A stretch of 63,440 bases of DNA from Sphingobacterium nematocida (GCF_900168125.1 NZ_FUZF01000025.1:1-63440), one strand, 5' to 3'; shown: positions 17,945 to 27,771, counted from the first letter of the stretch. Notes: generated by a model from the sequence alone, not told the origin. Numbers and translations are program-made.

Positions 17945-19732
17945 CTAAAACAGGAGCTTTTCTGTTGGATAAATATAACTTTTGTTCTTCGTGTTTTTGA
18001 TGAAGGCGACCAGTAAAGTTAACATCCCTACACGCCCCACAAACATGGTAAAAATAATAACGATCTTTCCTGTTGCGCTCAGTGAAGGCGTCACTCCCAA
18101 ACTAAGCCCACAGGTTGTGTAGGCAGAAACCGATTCAAACAGTAATGCTTTCATCGGTTTACCGGGATCTGAAAAATTAAGGAGAACAAACGAAACCGTA
18201 ATCGTCAATACCGAGAGAACTATGATGGCAAAAGCTTTATTGACGGACTCGGAAGCAATCTTGCGTTTAAAAAGCTCGATTGAATCTTTACCTCTCGCCA
18301 ATGAAAAAATGTTCATAAAGGCTATGGCTACGGTAGTGACCTTAACACCCCCTCCTGTAGACCCAGGCGATGCACCGATCCACATTAATGTGGTTAGCAT
18401 AATCAACGTCGGGGTACTTACAAAGTTGACATCCACACTGTTAAACCCCGCCGATCGTGAGGCATTTGCCATAAAAAGCGATGTCACCCACTCACCGAAA
18501 ATATTTTTATCCGGGACTAAGGTGTTATTCTGTTCCATTAAAAAGTAAGATCCCGTAGCCAAAATGACCACGATGGCATTACATAAGAGTATAAATTTGG
18601 TGTTAAAACTAAAAGGCTGCGCCTTATGCTTGTACCGCTTTTTGAGGAATAACAAGCAGATAATAGCATTCGCCTTTCCTTTGAGATAAGTATAAAAATT
18701 GTAAACTGTGCCAAACCCTAATCCTCCCAAAACAAAAATCAGCGTCAAGACAATTTGAAAATTATAATTGTAGCGGTATTCAGGATTCGTAATACCATCT
18801 GAAAGAATAGAAAACCCGGCATTACAGAAAGAAGAAATAGCATGGAAGGCCGCAAAAAAAACACGCTCTCCGGTACTATCAAATAACATGGGATCCAATG
18901 TAAAATAAATAAAAGCACCACCTATAAGCTCGAACAGTAAGGTGATAAATATGATAGTCAATAACGTCGAAACAACGTCATTAAGTTTATTTTCACCCAA
19001 AATCTCCCCGAACATCAATTGGTTTTTAAACGAAAACCCTCCTGAGAAAAAGTACCCAAAAAACCCGGTAAAAGTCATAATCCCTAATCCGCCAACCTGA
19101 ATCAACAGCATAATGATTGTCTGTCCGAACAATGAAAAGTTGGTCGAGATATCTGTTACCGAGAGTCCTGTAATGCATACGGCACTTGTCGCCATGAAAA
19201 AAGCATCTACAAAACTAAGTGGCGCCTCTAACGTTGTCCGTGGCAACATCAACAACACGGTACCGATTAGGATCAGGCCTATAAAACTAATCACAAATAG
19301 TATGGTCGGATTGAAATAGAAGTTATCAAAGAATAGACTGCTCTTGGAAAGTTCTGACAAGAAGACAATACCAATTCCTAGATACAGCCACTCGTCTTTG
19401 GCAAGATAAGCTAACCAAGTACTACCTGTAATGCGTGAAAATAGGATAACCAAAAAATACAGAATGACAACAATGCCTGAATAATGGGATACCGCGATTC
19501 CTTTTACCGCAAAAATAGATGAAGATGTACGAAGGATCTCTAGTACAAAAAGACCATAAAACATAGCGGAGATGGCCTTTTTAGTATATTCCGCTATATC
19601 CGGATTGGTAATATAGCCTATATGTACCAGTACGGTAAGCGCGCAGACCATACTGACATAAAACATGATAAGGTCTACAACTTTGTAACGGTACCGAAAC
19701 ACGAATTTTAAAAAATCTGCTATAGACTTCAT
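17945..19732 (-). CDS. TrkH/KtrB-type potassium uptake membrane protein
   Basis: A 595-residue polytopic protein of the SKT (TrkH/KtrB) K+ channel-transporter superfamily. Four filter-like segments are visible, including TSAVCITGLSVTD, ISSFCNAGFSILSDG, NASRSAGFNSVDV and SAYTTCGLSLGVT, each holding the conserved pore glycine. The N-terminal 130 residues form extra helices not found in short KtrB proteins. It lies 131 bp upstream of the TrkA-type regulator on the same strand. The -7 box TATGTTTG sits exactly four bases before its ATG, suggesting a leaderless transcript. Confidence 0.93.
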   Translation of the reverse strand: MKSIADFLKFVFRYRYKVVDLIMFYVSMVCALTVLVHIGYITNPDIAEYTKKAISAMFYGLFVLEILRTSSSIFAVKGIAVSHYSGIVVILYFLVILFSRITGSTWLAYLAKDEWLYLGIGIVFLSELSKSSLFFDNFYFNPTILFVISFIGLILIGTVLLMLPRTTLEAPLSFVDAFFMATSAVCITGLSVTDISTNFSLFGQTIIMLLIQVGGLGIMTFTGFFGYFFSGGFSFKNQLMFGEILGENKLNDVVSTLLTIIFITLLFELIGGAFIYFTLDPMLFDSTGERVFFAAFHAISSFCNAGFSILSDGITNPEYRYNYNFQIVLTLIFVLGGLGFGTVYNFYTYLKGKANAIICLLFLKKRYKHKAQPFSFNTKFILLCNAIVVILATGSYFLMEQNNTLVPDKNIFGEWVTSLFMANASRSAGFNSVDVNFVSTPTLIMLTTLMWIGASPGSTGGGVKVTTVAIAFMNIFSLARGKDSIELFKRKIASESVNKAFAIIVLSVLTITVSFVLLNFSDPGKPMKALLFESVSAYTTCGLSLGVTPSLSATGKIVIIFTMFVGRVGMLTLLVAFIKNTKNKSYIYPTEKLLF

Positions 19733-19736
19733 CCTA

Positions 19737-19744
19737 CAAACATA
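19737..19744 (-). promoter_or_regulatory. Candidate -7 box four bases before the TrkH-type ATG
   Basis: The minus strand reads TATGTTTG-tagg-ATG. The match to TAnnTTTG is exact. Transcription would begin at or next to the A of the start codon. No good -33 TTG was found. Confidence 0.4.
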
Positions 19745-19770
19745 GTAATATATATTCTTGCGGAGAACGA

Positions 19771-21561
19771 TTAGGGCTTGCTTTCTTCGGGTTTCTCTTT
19801 TTTCTTAAACAATCCTTTGAAAAATTTCCCCGTCTTTTCAACAACACCCTTAGCTTCAGAACTAACTTCCTTTACTGTTTCGGCAGTGCCAATTAACTTG
19901 GCTTCCCGCTCTGGGCTGATACCGGCACACTGCTTTATACCCTCAAGAAGACTCTGCCATACGGTTTTAAAGAAGGTGTGCTCAGGCACCCTCCTGTAAT
20001 TTATTTTTCCGACATGATATATCTCATTGGCATCTGGATTACTATCATTTATCAAAATCTGATTCACCAAAAATGCGACTATTTTTGACTTCTTTCCATT
20101 CTCCTTTTTTGGTAGATCAATTTTCAAGTCATTATAATCAAACTTAAAGCTTCCCCAATTTTTGCGGTCTGTTCCTTCCATATTGTAGGCTATTTTTTTG
20201 ATGTTTCCAGAAGCAATGCCCACATTGAGCAATGGTTGTAGAATCCGGTTGAATGCCGTAGCATTCATCGCGCCTAAAGTGCCGCTATAGGTATGGTATC
20301 CATTTTTGCTAAGCATATCGAAACCAAATTTGGCATGGAGACGCCCGCTATCCATCACCTTTGCAACCAGATCCGCTCGCATAAACTTATTCTTCTTTAG
20401 GGCAGTTGTATCATTGGTCACATTGGTAAGGGCACCTCTAGCCCCATCGAAACTGATAGATCCCTCTCGACCAAACTTGGCGCTGAACTCGTGATAAGTA
20501 ACTCTAATATTGTCCACCAAAACAGTATCCAAACGAAGTAATTTTTTGGCATTCATTAATTGTTGATGCGGGGAGTGCCCTACTTTGACAACGGGGTACT
20601 TGGGATACCTCTTATCTGCGGATAAATCTACTGAACCATTCTTTATCTGAACTTTAGAAGCAACGGTCTGCTGATTGTCAATCAATCTCCGGAAATCCAA
20701 GTGTTCTATGCGTAACGTATCAAAGGCTAAAACAGCCATTGTTACATTTTGCTTTTTTTGCTTAAAAAAAGCGCTTTTACCCATCTTGGGACCATAAAAA
20801 ACTTTCGTGAACAGCACATTCTGTTCTCTTGTATTTATTCTTAGACTTTCGAACCTTGCTCGATAATAGCCATCTGGCAAGTCATATTCAAATTTGGGAA
20901 TCTGAACATCGACCATTTTCGTATAGTAAAGTCTAGAAGTATCGGCCAGTGAAGTCTCATCAACCAATACGTCATGCACATTAATATTCACTTGATCGAG
21001 GCTAATAGCGCTTGTATGCCCTTCTTCAATCTTGGAATATTTGAATTTTACGTTGTCAATTTTGATATCCTTTACATTAATAGATTTAAAGATATCTTTT
21101 ACATTTTCATATAAGGTCTTTTGAGCTTGATCAGATATCGTATCGTTGTACGCGTGATACTCACTGATGAGATGTATGCTGGGCTCTTCAAAAACTATAC
21201 TCTTAATATTTAAGCGCTTATCAGACAGAACATCCATAAGACTAAAACGCCTTATTTTCAACGTCTTCAGCTTTATATGATAACGATTATTCGGAGCTTT
21301 TTTTGACAACACCTGCTGTTGGTATACCGCAGAGTCGGGAATCAATTCGGCATTCCACAAAGTAGCGTTCCCCAATGCTATATTTAGATCTAAATCGTCA
21401 TATTTCAAGGTATACAATCCTCCTGTAGATTTATGCACGACTTCCTTAAGTTTCGTCTCCACTATAGGTTTCCAGTTTCGCCCATAATACCATACCAGAG
21501 CCAATATCCCTAAAACAAGAACCGAAAAAACGATGAGAACCCACTTCCAAAGAGACTTCAT
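19771..21561 (-). CDS. AsmA-like inner-membrane-anchored protein
   Basis: A 596-residue protein with one N-terminal anchor (LIVFSVLVLGILALVWYYG) and a long extracytoplasmic region rich in short beta strands. The charged C-terminus ends in a lysine-rich tail. Segments such as YDDLDLNIALGNATLWNAEL and IKSIVFEEPSIHLI are typical of AsmA/YhdP-type repeating-beta-groove proteins, a superfamily implicated in lipid transport between membranes. Homology is inferred from pattern, not from a signature motif. It is minus strand between rsgA and the TrkH-type gene and may be cotranscribed with rsgA (72-bp gap). Confidence 0.65.
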   Translation of the reverse strand: MKSLWKWVLIVFSVLVLGILALVWYYGRNWKPIVETKLKEVVHKSTGGLYTLKYDDLDLNIALGNATLWNAELIPDSAVYQQQVLSKKAPNNRYHIKLKTLKIRRFSLMDVLSDKRLNIKSIVFEEPSIHLISEYHAYNDTISDQAQKTLYENVKDIFKSINVKDIKIDNVKFKYSKIEEGHTSAISLDQVNINVHDVLVDETSLADTSRLYYTKMVDVQIPKFEYDLPDGYYRARFESLRINTREQNVLFTKVFYGPKMGKSAFFKQKKQNVTMAVLAFDTLRIEHLDFRRLIDNQQTVASKVQIKNGSVDLSADKRYPKYPVVKVGHSPHQQLMNAKKLLRLDTVLVDNIRVTYHEFSAKFGREGSISFDGARGALTNVTNDTTALKKNKFMRADLVAKVMDSGRLHAKFGFDMLSKNGYHTYSGTLGAMNATAFNRILQPLLNVGIASGNIKKIAYNMEGTDRKNWGSFKFDYNDLKIDLPKKENGKKSKIVAFLVNQILINDSNPDANEIYHVGKINYRRVPEHTFFKTVWQSLLEGIKQCAGISPEREAKLIGTAETVKEVSSEAKGVVEKTGKFFKGLFKKKEKPEESKP

Positions 21562-21633
21562 AAATATTCTAATTTATTAATTTGGAATAAAACAAGCCAA
21601 AATGGCTTTTTGTTTTCAACCGATCAATCAGAA

Positions 21634-22554
21634 TCAATTACGATTGTCTTCATTGTTGTACATACTAAGGTAACTGTCGTAGCGAGACTCTTCGATCGTC
21701 CCCTGTTCGACCGCTTCCAACACGACACAACCAGGTTCATTAATATGACGGCAGTTATTAAACTTACATTTGTTGAGATAAAGTCGCATCTCTGGAAAAA
21801 AATGAGACAGCTCTCCCTTCTCGATATCCACAATCCCCAATTCGCGAATACCAGGCGTATCAATAAGTTTGCCCCCAAAAGGTAACTCGATCATTTCAGC
21901 AAATGTTGTCGTATGCTTCCCTTTATCAGACCAGTCTGAAATCTGTCCGGTACGTAGCTGTGTCCCTGGCACTATTCGATTAATAAGTGTCGATTTGCCC
22001 GCTCCAGAATGACCTGACAAGAGCGTCACTTTATCCTTTAAAATATGCTCCAATGTATCCACATGTGTCCCTTCTAATGCTGAAACCTCATAACAGGCAT
22101 AACCTATATTCTCGTAGATAGCTTTGTATTCTTTTAGTATTTCTTTCCCTTCATCACTGAAAAGGTCTAATTTGTTAAACACCAATACGGCAGGGATACC
22201 ATAGGCCTCCGCTGTAACTAAAAACCGGTCTATAAACCCGAGAGAGGTTGGCGGAGAAGCCAAGGTAACAAGCAAAACAGCCTGATCAAGATTAGCTCCC
22301 AAAATCTGTGTTTGCTTAGATAGATTGACTGATCTTCTGATAATATAGTTTTTCCGAGGCTCTAGGGTAGTAATGATTCCTGTTTGCTCTGATTCTTCAA
22401 GATCAAAGTCAACCCAGTCGCCAACAGCAATAGGGTTTGTCGTTTTGATACCCTTTGTTCTGAATTTTCCTTTGATACGACAATCATAAGAAACTCCGTC
22501 GTCTCCTAACACTTGATACCAACTTCCTGTTGATTTTGTCACCAAACCTCTCAT
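21634..22554 (-). CDS. rsgA: Ribosome small subunit-dependent GTPase A
   Basis: RsgA is a circularly permuted GTPase that assists late 30S subunit maturation. The 306 residues show an N-terminal OB fold (about 1-70), then the permuted order: G4 (NKLDL, near 125), G1 (GHSGAGKST, near 181), G3 (DTPGIREL, near 230). The C-terminal zinc site is C-x4-C-x-H-x5-C (CKFNNCRHINEPGC), as expected. Length is normal. The start is the ATG of RGLVTKSTGSWYQV, a usual RsgA beginning. Confidence 0.97.
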   Translation of the reverse strand: MRGLVTKSTGSWYQVLGDDGVSYDCRIKGKFRTKGIKTTNPIAVGDWVDFDLEESEQTGIITTLEPRKNYIIRRSVNLSKQTQILGANLDQAVLLVTLASPPTSLGFIDRFLVTAEAYGIPAVLVFNKLDLFSDEGKEILKEYKAIYENIGYACYEVSALEGTHVDTLEHILKDKVTLLSGHSGAGKSTLINRIVPGTQLRTGQISDWSDKGKHTTTFAEMIELPFGGKLIDTPGIRELGIVDIEKGELSHFFPEMRLYLNKCKFNNCRHINEPGCVVLEAVEQGTIEESRYDSYLSMYNNEDNRN

Positions 22555-22685
22555 TTCCTATTTATGCTTGTTTATTTAAGTAATCTCCCGAACTCTCACA
22601 AAAGTCGCAAAAAATATCAATATTATTACTTATTATCCACGCTGCTTCATTGATCTTGGTTATATGTAGTTGATGAAGGTTTTAT

Positions 22686-22693
22686 TACCTTTG
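22686..22693 (+). promoter_or_regulatory. Candidate -7 box of polA
   Basis: TACCTTTG matches TAnnTTTG exactly and predicts a start of transcription near 22698. That is upstream of the GTG at 22718 but downstream of the in-frame TTG/ATG codons at 22670-22673, so it supports the GTG start. The -33 element is not clear. Confidence 0.4.
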
Positions 22694-22717
22694 TGTGTAT
22701 ACATAAATTTACTCTTT

Positions 22718-25516
22718 GTGAAAAAACTATTTCTTTTGGATGGGATGGCCCTTATTTATAGAGCATATTTTGCACTAAACAAGGTCCCTAGACTAACATC
22801 ATACGGGCTCAACACTGGTGCTATTATGGGCTTTACAAACACGTTATTGGAGGTTTTGAAAAATCAGAACCCCAGCCATATTGCCGTAGTCTTTGATACC
22901 GCAGCTCCAACCAATCGTCACACCGAGTTTGAAGCTTACAAAGCACATCGTCAAGAGATGCCGGAAGACCTCTCCAAATCCATACCTTATATATTTAAAC
23001 TGGTCGAAGGATTTAATATCCCCTTGATTACAATGGATGGCTATGAAGCGGACGATATCATCGGCACTTTGGCCAAACAAGCCGAAAAAGAAGGATTTAC
23101 CGTGTACTGTATGACGCCAGACAAGGATTTTGGGCAGTTAGTATCTGACAATATCTTTATTTATAAACCAGCCCGGATGGGTAATGGTGCTGAGGTGCAA
23201 GGCGTGCCTGAGATATTGGAAAAATGGGAAATAGATGATGTAACACAGGTAATCGATATCTTGGGGCTTTGGGGAGATGCTGTGGATAACATTCCCGGCA
23301 TTCCAGGAATTGGCGAAAAAACTGCGAAAAAGCTAGTTAAAGAGTTTGGAAGTGTTGAAGGTTTGATTGCCAACTCGGACAAACTCAAGGGTAAACAGCA
23401 GGAAAATGTAATCAACTTTGCGGAACAAGGACTTATCTCAAAAAAACTAGCTACTATACTTTTAGACGTTCCGGTAACACTAAATGAGGAGCAACTTCAG
23501 GTGACCGCTCCCAATAAAGAACTTTTAGAACCTCTATTTGCGGAACTGGAGTTCCGTACGTTAGGCAAGCGGGTATTTGGAGACGATTTTTCAACAATTG
23601 ACAACTCTACAAAGGCAAATTCAGCTCAAATGGATTTATTTGCCGTAGAGCAACCAACCGACTCAAACATAGCGGAGCAGCCCACAGCTATCCTCTCGCC
23701 CAACTTAACAATTAAAGATACTGAACATGATTACGTTCTTATCGATAATCCGGAAAAAATAGAAGAGCTAGCGAACACATTGTCTCAACAAACAGCAATT
23801 TGCTTTGATACTGAATCAACAGGAATTGACCCACTTCTTGCAGATATTGTTGGCCTTTCTTTTTCATTTGAAAAAGGCAAAGCCTACTATGTTCCAACAC
23901 CAGCTGACGCAAAGCAAGCTCAGCTCATTGTTGATAGCTTCAAACCAATTTTTGAAAACAAGTCTATACAGAAGATCGGGCAAAATCTAAAATACGACAT
24001 CTTGCTTCTCTCCAGATACGGTGTACGCATACAAGGACCGCTCTTTGACACCATGCTTGCCCATTATCTGATTGACCCTGATACGCGTCATGGTATGGAT
24101 ATCTTATCAGAAACATACCTAGGCTACACCCCCATATCTATAACAGAGCTAATAGGCAACAAGGGTAAGAACCAAGGAAATATGCGCGATGTAGCTATCG
24201 AAATAGCAAAAGATTACGCCGCAGAAGATGCAGATATCACTTGGCAACTGTATGAAAAGTTTGAGCCACTCTTGTCTGAAACAGCCACAAAATCGCTCGC
24301 TGAACAAGTGGAGTTCCCCTTGGTATATGTGCTTTCCGAAATGGAAAAAAATGGAGTAAAGATTGATACCGATACTTTAAAAGCTTTTTCCCTGTCTTTG
24401 GAAAAAGATATAGCTTCAATCGAGCAGAGGATCTACGATAAAACGGGAACAAAATTCAATATTGCCTCACCAAAACAACTGGGTGAAATCTTATTTGACA
24501 AGTTACAATTGGATCCTAAGGCAAAAAAGACAAAAACAGGACAGTATAAGACCGGAGAAGAAGTGCTCGTTGCTCTTGCCCATAAATCAGACATTGCACA
24601 GGACATATTAGACTTTAGACAGTATCAAAAACTGAAATCAACATATGTCGATGCGCTTCCTACACTTATCAACCCTGAAACAGGACTGATCCATACATCG
24701 TACAATCAAGCTGTAGCCGCCACCGGCCGCCTAAGCTCGACGAATCCCAATCTTCAAAACATACCGATACGTACAGAGAAAGGACGTGAGGTACGTAAAG
24801 CTTTTGTACCGCGCTCGGAAAACCACACTATACTGTCGGCCGATTATTCGCAAATTGAGCTTCGTATTATGGCTGAGTTGAGTCAAGACGAAAACATGCT
24901 TGAAGCATTTATCAAAGGTTATGATATCCACCGGGCTACTGCGGCCAAGGTTTACAACGTCGATCTGGACGAGGTCACTTCAGATCAACGTCGTAATGCA
25001 AAAGCGGTCAACTTCGGTATTATCTATGGACAATCTGCATTCGGCCTCTCGCAGAATCTAGGTATTTCACGTCGTGAAGCAGCAGATATCATTGATCAAT
25101 ACTTTGCACAATATAGTGGTGTTAGAGCGTATATGTCCAAAGCGGTGGAATCGGCTAAAGAAAAGGGTTACGCAGAAACTATTCTGAAACGAAGACGCTA
25201 CCTGAGAGACATCAATTCAGCGAACATGACTGTAAGAGGCTTTGCTGAGCGCAACGCAATCAATGCTCCAATTCAGGGATCTGCCGCAGATATGATCAAA
25301 ATCGCCATGATTCAAATCCAAAAGGATATTGAAGACCAAAAACTATCAGGCAAAATGATCATGCAGGTGCATGATGAACTTGTATTTGATGTTCCTAAAA
25401 ATGAAGTAGAAACCTTCAAACGCATAATTTCGGAACGAATGACTAAAGCCATCACACTGCGGGTGCCTATTGAAGTAGAAATAGGCGAGGGCTCAAACTG
25501 GCTAGAGGCACATTAA
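22718..25516 (+). CDS. polA: DNA polymerase I
   Basis: PolA fills gaps in replication and repair. Three domains are visible in 932 residues. A 5'-3' FLAP nuclease spans about 1-290 (KKLFLLDGMALIYRAYF, and the helix-hairpin-helix GIPGIGEKTAKKLV). A 3'-5' exonuclease spans about 345-520 and keeps its acidic residues (FDTESTGID, GQNLKYD, Y-x3-D in YAAED). The polymerase has motif A DYSQIELR (Asp about 709), motif B RRNAKAVNFGIIYG and motif C VHDELV (Asp about 886). The proofreading site therefore appears intact. I chose the GTG at 22718 because homologues begin at this lysine-rich strand and a promoter box lies between it and the upstream codons. Confidence 0.96.
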   Translation: MKKLFLLDGMALIYRAYFALNKVPRLTSYGLNTGAIMGFTNTLLEVLKNQNPSHIAVVFDTAAPTNRHTEFEAYKAHRQEMPEDLSKSIPYIFKLVEGFNIPLITMDGYEADDIIGTLAKQAEKEGFTVYCMTPDKDFGQLVSDNIFIYKPARMGNGAEVQGVPEILEKWEIDDVTQVIDILGLWGDAVDNIPGIPGIGEKTAKKLVKEFGSVEGLIANSDKLKGKQQENVINFAEQGLISKKLATILLDVPVTLNEEQLQVTAPNKELLEPLFAELEFRTLGKRVFGDDFSTIDNSTKANSAQMDLFAVEQPTDSNIAEQPTAILSPNLTIKDTEHDYVLIDNPEKIEELANTLSQQTAICFDTESTGIDPLLADIVGLSFSFEKGKAYYVPTPADAKQAQLIVDSFKPIFENKSIQKIGQNLKYDILLLSRYGVRIQGPLFDTMLAHYLIDPDTRHGMDILSETYLGYTPISITELIGNKGKNQGNMRDVAIEIAKDYAAEDADITWQLYEKFEPLLSETATKSLAEQVEFPLVYVLSEMEKNGVKIDTDTLKAFSLSLEKDIASIEQRIYDKTGTKFNIASPKQLGEILFDKLQLDPKAKKTKTGQYKTGEEVLVALAHKSDIAQDILDFRQYQKLKSTYVDALPTLINPETGLIHTSYNQAVAATGRLSSTNPNLQNIPIRTEKGREVRKAFVPRSENHTILSADYSQIELRIMAELSQDENMLEAFIKGYDIHRATAAKVYNVDLDEVTSDQRRNAKAVNFGIIYGQSAFGLSQNLGISRREAADIIDQYFAQYSGVRAYMSKAVESAKEKGYAETILKRRRYLRDINSANMTVRGFAERNAINAPIQGSAADMIKIAMIQIQKDIEDQKLSGKMIMQVHDELVFDVPKNEVETFKRIISERMTKAITLRVPIEVEIGEGSNWLEAH

Positions 25517-25522
25517 AACACT

Positions 25523-25563
25523 GCATGAAATATCCATATAGCAGAAACTACACAAATACGAAG
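25523..25563 (+). repeat. Dispersed leader repeat, partial copy 3
   Basis: About 40 bp closely match the first part of the 97-bp repeat (copies at 8494-8589 and 25638-25734), including ATGAAATATCCAT and CTACACAAA. A 23-codon frame beginning MKYPYSRNYTNTKEHN starts at 25525 and ends at TAG 25594-25596. It lies directly after polA and lacks the second hairpin arm. Confidence 0.65.
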
Positions 25564-25601
25564 GAACATAATTACTTCGTGAGCTCGTTACACTAGGTTT
25601 G

Positions 25602-25621
25602 GATCCGCCAACTGGCGGATC
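25602..25621. repeat. Perfect-arm 20-bp palindrome, copy 2
   Basis: GATCCGCCAACTGGCGGATC has the same sequence as 17829-17848 except for one central base. It lies 17 bases before the start of the 97-bp repeat in the leader of the MORN-repeat gene. Confidence 0.8.
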
Positions 25622-25637
25622 ATCAAGTAATTATATA

Positions 25638-25734
25638 CATATGAAATATCCATGTAGTACAGACTGCACAAACACGAATGAGTATAATTTGGATATTCCA
25701 TATGACAACTGAAAAATCAAATTATATACATATG
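25638..25734 (+). repeat. Dispersed leader repeat, copy 2 (MORN-repeat gene leader)
   Basis: This 97-bp copy corresponds to 8494-8589 in inverted orientation and ends on the ATG at 25732. Arms 25638-25653 and 25689-25704 can form a 16-bp stem with two mismatches. It contains a 23-codon frame (25641-25712, MKYPCSTDCTNTNEYN at the start). The motif attatatacatATG occurs at both ends, giving it an internal direct repeat. Confidence 0.8.
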
Positions 25735-26859
25735 AAAAAAGCTATTTATTTGATTACCGTATTATCAACCTTGCTTTTTAGTCTCAAAGCGCAAGACAAT
25801 AAGCCATTGTACTTCGAAAAAGCTCCTAATGATATGATGCGCTTTTATTTCGACCAGAACTATTATCTGGTTGACAAAAACTGTGAATTCAAGTATATAG
25901 AGCGTGTTTCATCTTTTGACATAAAAACAAATAAGTTTGAAGGCTTAGTTAGAGACTTCGATCCTAATGGTCGGGTTATACTTTCGGGGCAATACCAAAA
26001 TGGCAAAAAACAGGGGGATTTTAAAGCATATCACCCAAATGGAGCCTTAAAATGGGAGTCCACCTTTGTGGATGATGTCGCTACTGGCTCATGGAAATAC
26101 TATTATCCAGACGGCAAGCCAATGTTATTCATCACGCTGGGGCCATCTGATTTTCATATCAATCAATATTGGGATCGAAAAGGACAGCAGCAAATCAAAG
26201 ATGGCGAAGGAACCTATGATATCGATCTTCCCATAGTTGGTTTCACTGAACATGGCTATACCCGGTTTAACAGACGCGGCAAGGTCAAAAATGGACTTCC
26301 AGAAGGCTTGTGGTATGTTTCTTTTGTAGAAGAGGGAAAAAGGAGAATTCAAACCCACCTATTAACAGAGCAATATGAAAACGGGCAGCTAAACGGGCAA
26401 CGCTTTGAGGAGGGCTTCAATCATTTATTGATTGCTAAAGAAGATTTTGTATTCACTCCAAATGACTACTTTCCTCGCGCGGAGCACCTGTTAAGCAAGA
26501 AATGTTCATTTGATGAGTTTACAGGTTTTAATATCTTTATTGCAAATAAGTTTGTTCAGTACTTGGAGCAATTTTCTTTTCAAAGTAATCAAGATATAGA
26601 AACGGCCTTAAGTTACCATGTAAAGGTGTCGAAAAAAGGTATCCCCTCTTCGGCGACACTACTCGATACAGAAAACATACTTTCTAAGGAAGAGAAAAAC
26701 ATCTTCGAACGCATGATTAATCAGATCGGATATTACCTCCCTTCTTATTCGGAAGGCGAACCTATCGCTGACACATTAATTATCACATTTACGCTTCAGA
26801 CAAAAGGAGAAAAGACTCACATCGCTCCCGTGCAGATACAACGTCAAAAGGGAATCTAG
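25732..26859 (+). CDS. Secreted MORN-repeat (YwqK-like) protein
   Basis: A 375-residue protein with a signal peptide (KKAIYLITVLSTLLFSLKAQ). It has several MORN-variant repeats around residues 65-145, recognisable as G-x-Y-x-N-G-K-x-x-G and H-P-N-G-x-L-K-x-E (SGQYQNGKKQGDFKAYHPNG), and another near 190-230. The C-terminal 110 residues resemble a TonB-C-like alpha/beta domain (SYHVKVSKKGIPSSATLLD). Such repeats are usually protein or membrane interaction modules; the 'YwqK family antitoxin' label often attached to them does not imply an antitoxin here. The ATG at 25732 is chosen because it starts the signal peptide; upstream in-frame codons lie inside the repeat. Confidence 0.8.
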   Translation: MKKAIYLITVLSTLLFSLKAQDNKPLYFEKAPNDMMRFYFDQNYYLVDKNCEFKYIERVSSFDIKTNKFEGLVRDFDPNGRVILSGQYQNGKKQGDFKAYHPNGALKWESTFVDDVATGSWKYYYPDGKPMLFITLGPSDFHINQYWDRKGQQQIKDGEGTYDIDLPIVGFTEHGYTRFNRRGKVKNGLPEGLWYVSFVEEGKRRIQTHLLTEQYENGQLNGQRFEEGFNHLLIAKEDFVFTPNDYFPRAEHLLSKKCSFDEFTGFNIFIANKFVQYLEQFSFQSNQDIETALSYHVKVSKKGIPSSATLLDTENILSKEEKNIFERMINQIGYYLPSYSEGEPIADTLIITFTLQTKGEKTHIAPVQIQRQKGI

Positions 26860-26879
26860 GATTTTTACATGAATTTATC

Positions 26880-26887
26880 TATGTTTG
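26880..26887 (+). promoter_or_regulatory. Candidate -7 box of the phosphatidylserine decarboxylase gene
   Basis: TATGTTTG matches TAnnTTTG exactly and lies 37 bases before the ATG at 26925. The -33 element is not obvious. Confidence 0.35.
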
Positions 26888-26924
26888 CAGAATTAAAAGG
26901 CATATAAAATATAACGATTGACAT

Positions 26925-27578
26925 ATGAAGTTTCACAAAGAAGGATATACAAGTTTAGCATTAGTTGTTCTATTTATATTCATCATTAATGCGGTTGCTG
27001 ATTATTACGATGCCAATCAAATCATCAAGTGGTTCTTGTACGCTGTATCTGCATTTTTGTTTATCGTTATAGTACAGTTTTTTAGAAGCCCTATTAAGAA
27101 AATACAAATCGATGCTGATGCGGTACTGTGTCCAGTGGACGGGAAAGTAGTTGTCATTGAAGAGACAGAAGAAAACGAATATTTTAAGGATAAAAGAATC
27201 CAGGTTTCGATTTTTATGTCACCGATCAATGTTCATGTGACTAGAAACCCTATATCTGGTATCGTTACTTTTTTCAAATACCATCCCGGCAAATTTCTGG
27301 TAGCCTGGCATCCAAAATCCTCTACGGACAACGAGCGCACAACTATAGTTGTAAAAAAGGATAACGGAGTTGAAGTTCTTTTTCGGCAAATTGCAGGTGC
27401 TTTGGCACGCAGAATCGTATGGTATGTCAAAGAAGAACAACCTGTAACACAAGGAGACGAATTCGGATTCATTAAATTTGGATCTAGAGTCGATGTTTTT
27501 CTACCTCTAGGCACGAAAATAAATGTCGCAATCGGAGACAAAACAGTAGGAGGAAAAACTGTGATCGCAAGATTTTAA
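26925..27578 (+). CDS. psd: Phosphatidylserine decarboxylase-related proenzyme
   Basis: The enzyme decarboxylates phosphatidylserine to phosphatidylethanolamine, the main Bacteroidota phospholipid, at the inner membrane. The 217-residue form is the short type found in Bacteroidota and archaea. It has two N-terminal membrane helices (residues 10-55), then CPVDGKV, IFMSPINVHVTRNP and HPGKF. The self-cleavage site FGSRVDVFLP has Ser about 187, which should become the pyruvoyl group after cleavage between Gly and Ser. No phosphatidylserine synthase gene is adjacent. Confidence 0.93.
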   Translation: MKFHKEGYTSLALVVLFIFIINAVADYYDANQIIKWFLYAVSAFLFIVIVQFFRSPIKKIQIDADAVLCPVDGKVVVIEETEENEYFKDKRIQVSIFMSPINVHVTRNPISGIVTFFKYHPGKFLVAWHPKSSTDNERTTIVVKKDNGVEVLFRQIAGALARRIVWYVKEEQPVTQGDEFGFIKFGSRVDVFLPLGTKINVAIGDKTVGGKTVIARF

Positions 27579-27771
27579 TATAAGCTTAACATTAATATTC
27601 CTATTTTTAGCGGTGTAATAATCGGGCATCAGTAGAACTGCTCTTGATTATTACACTTTATTTTTCTGAAAGTGTGTATTTTCAGAGGCCATCAAGAACT
27701 TTCATCTCTGTTGCTGATTCAATGGAATCATGAAAGTTTTATTCTCGAATATTTAACTACAAAAGTCTTTT

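Noticed and set aside
25678..25731. Extended N-terminus for the MORN-repeat protein
   Set aside because: The in-frame upstream codons lie within the dispersed repeat, and the extension would bury the signal peptide; the ATG at 25732 fits better.
25732..26859. Antitoxin of a toxin-antitoxin pair (the usual label for YwqK-like MORN proteins)
   Set aside because: There is no toxin-like small gene beside it; neighbours are polA and psd, and the protein is secreted.
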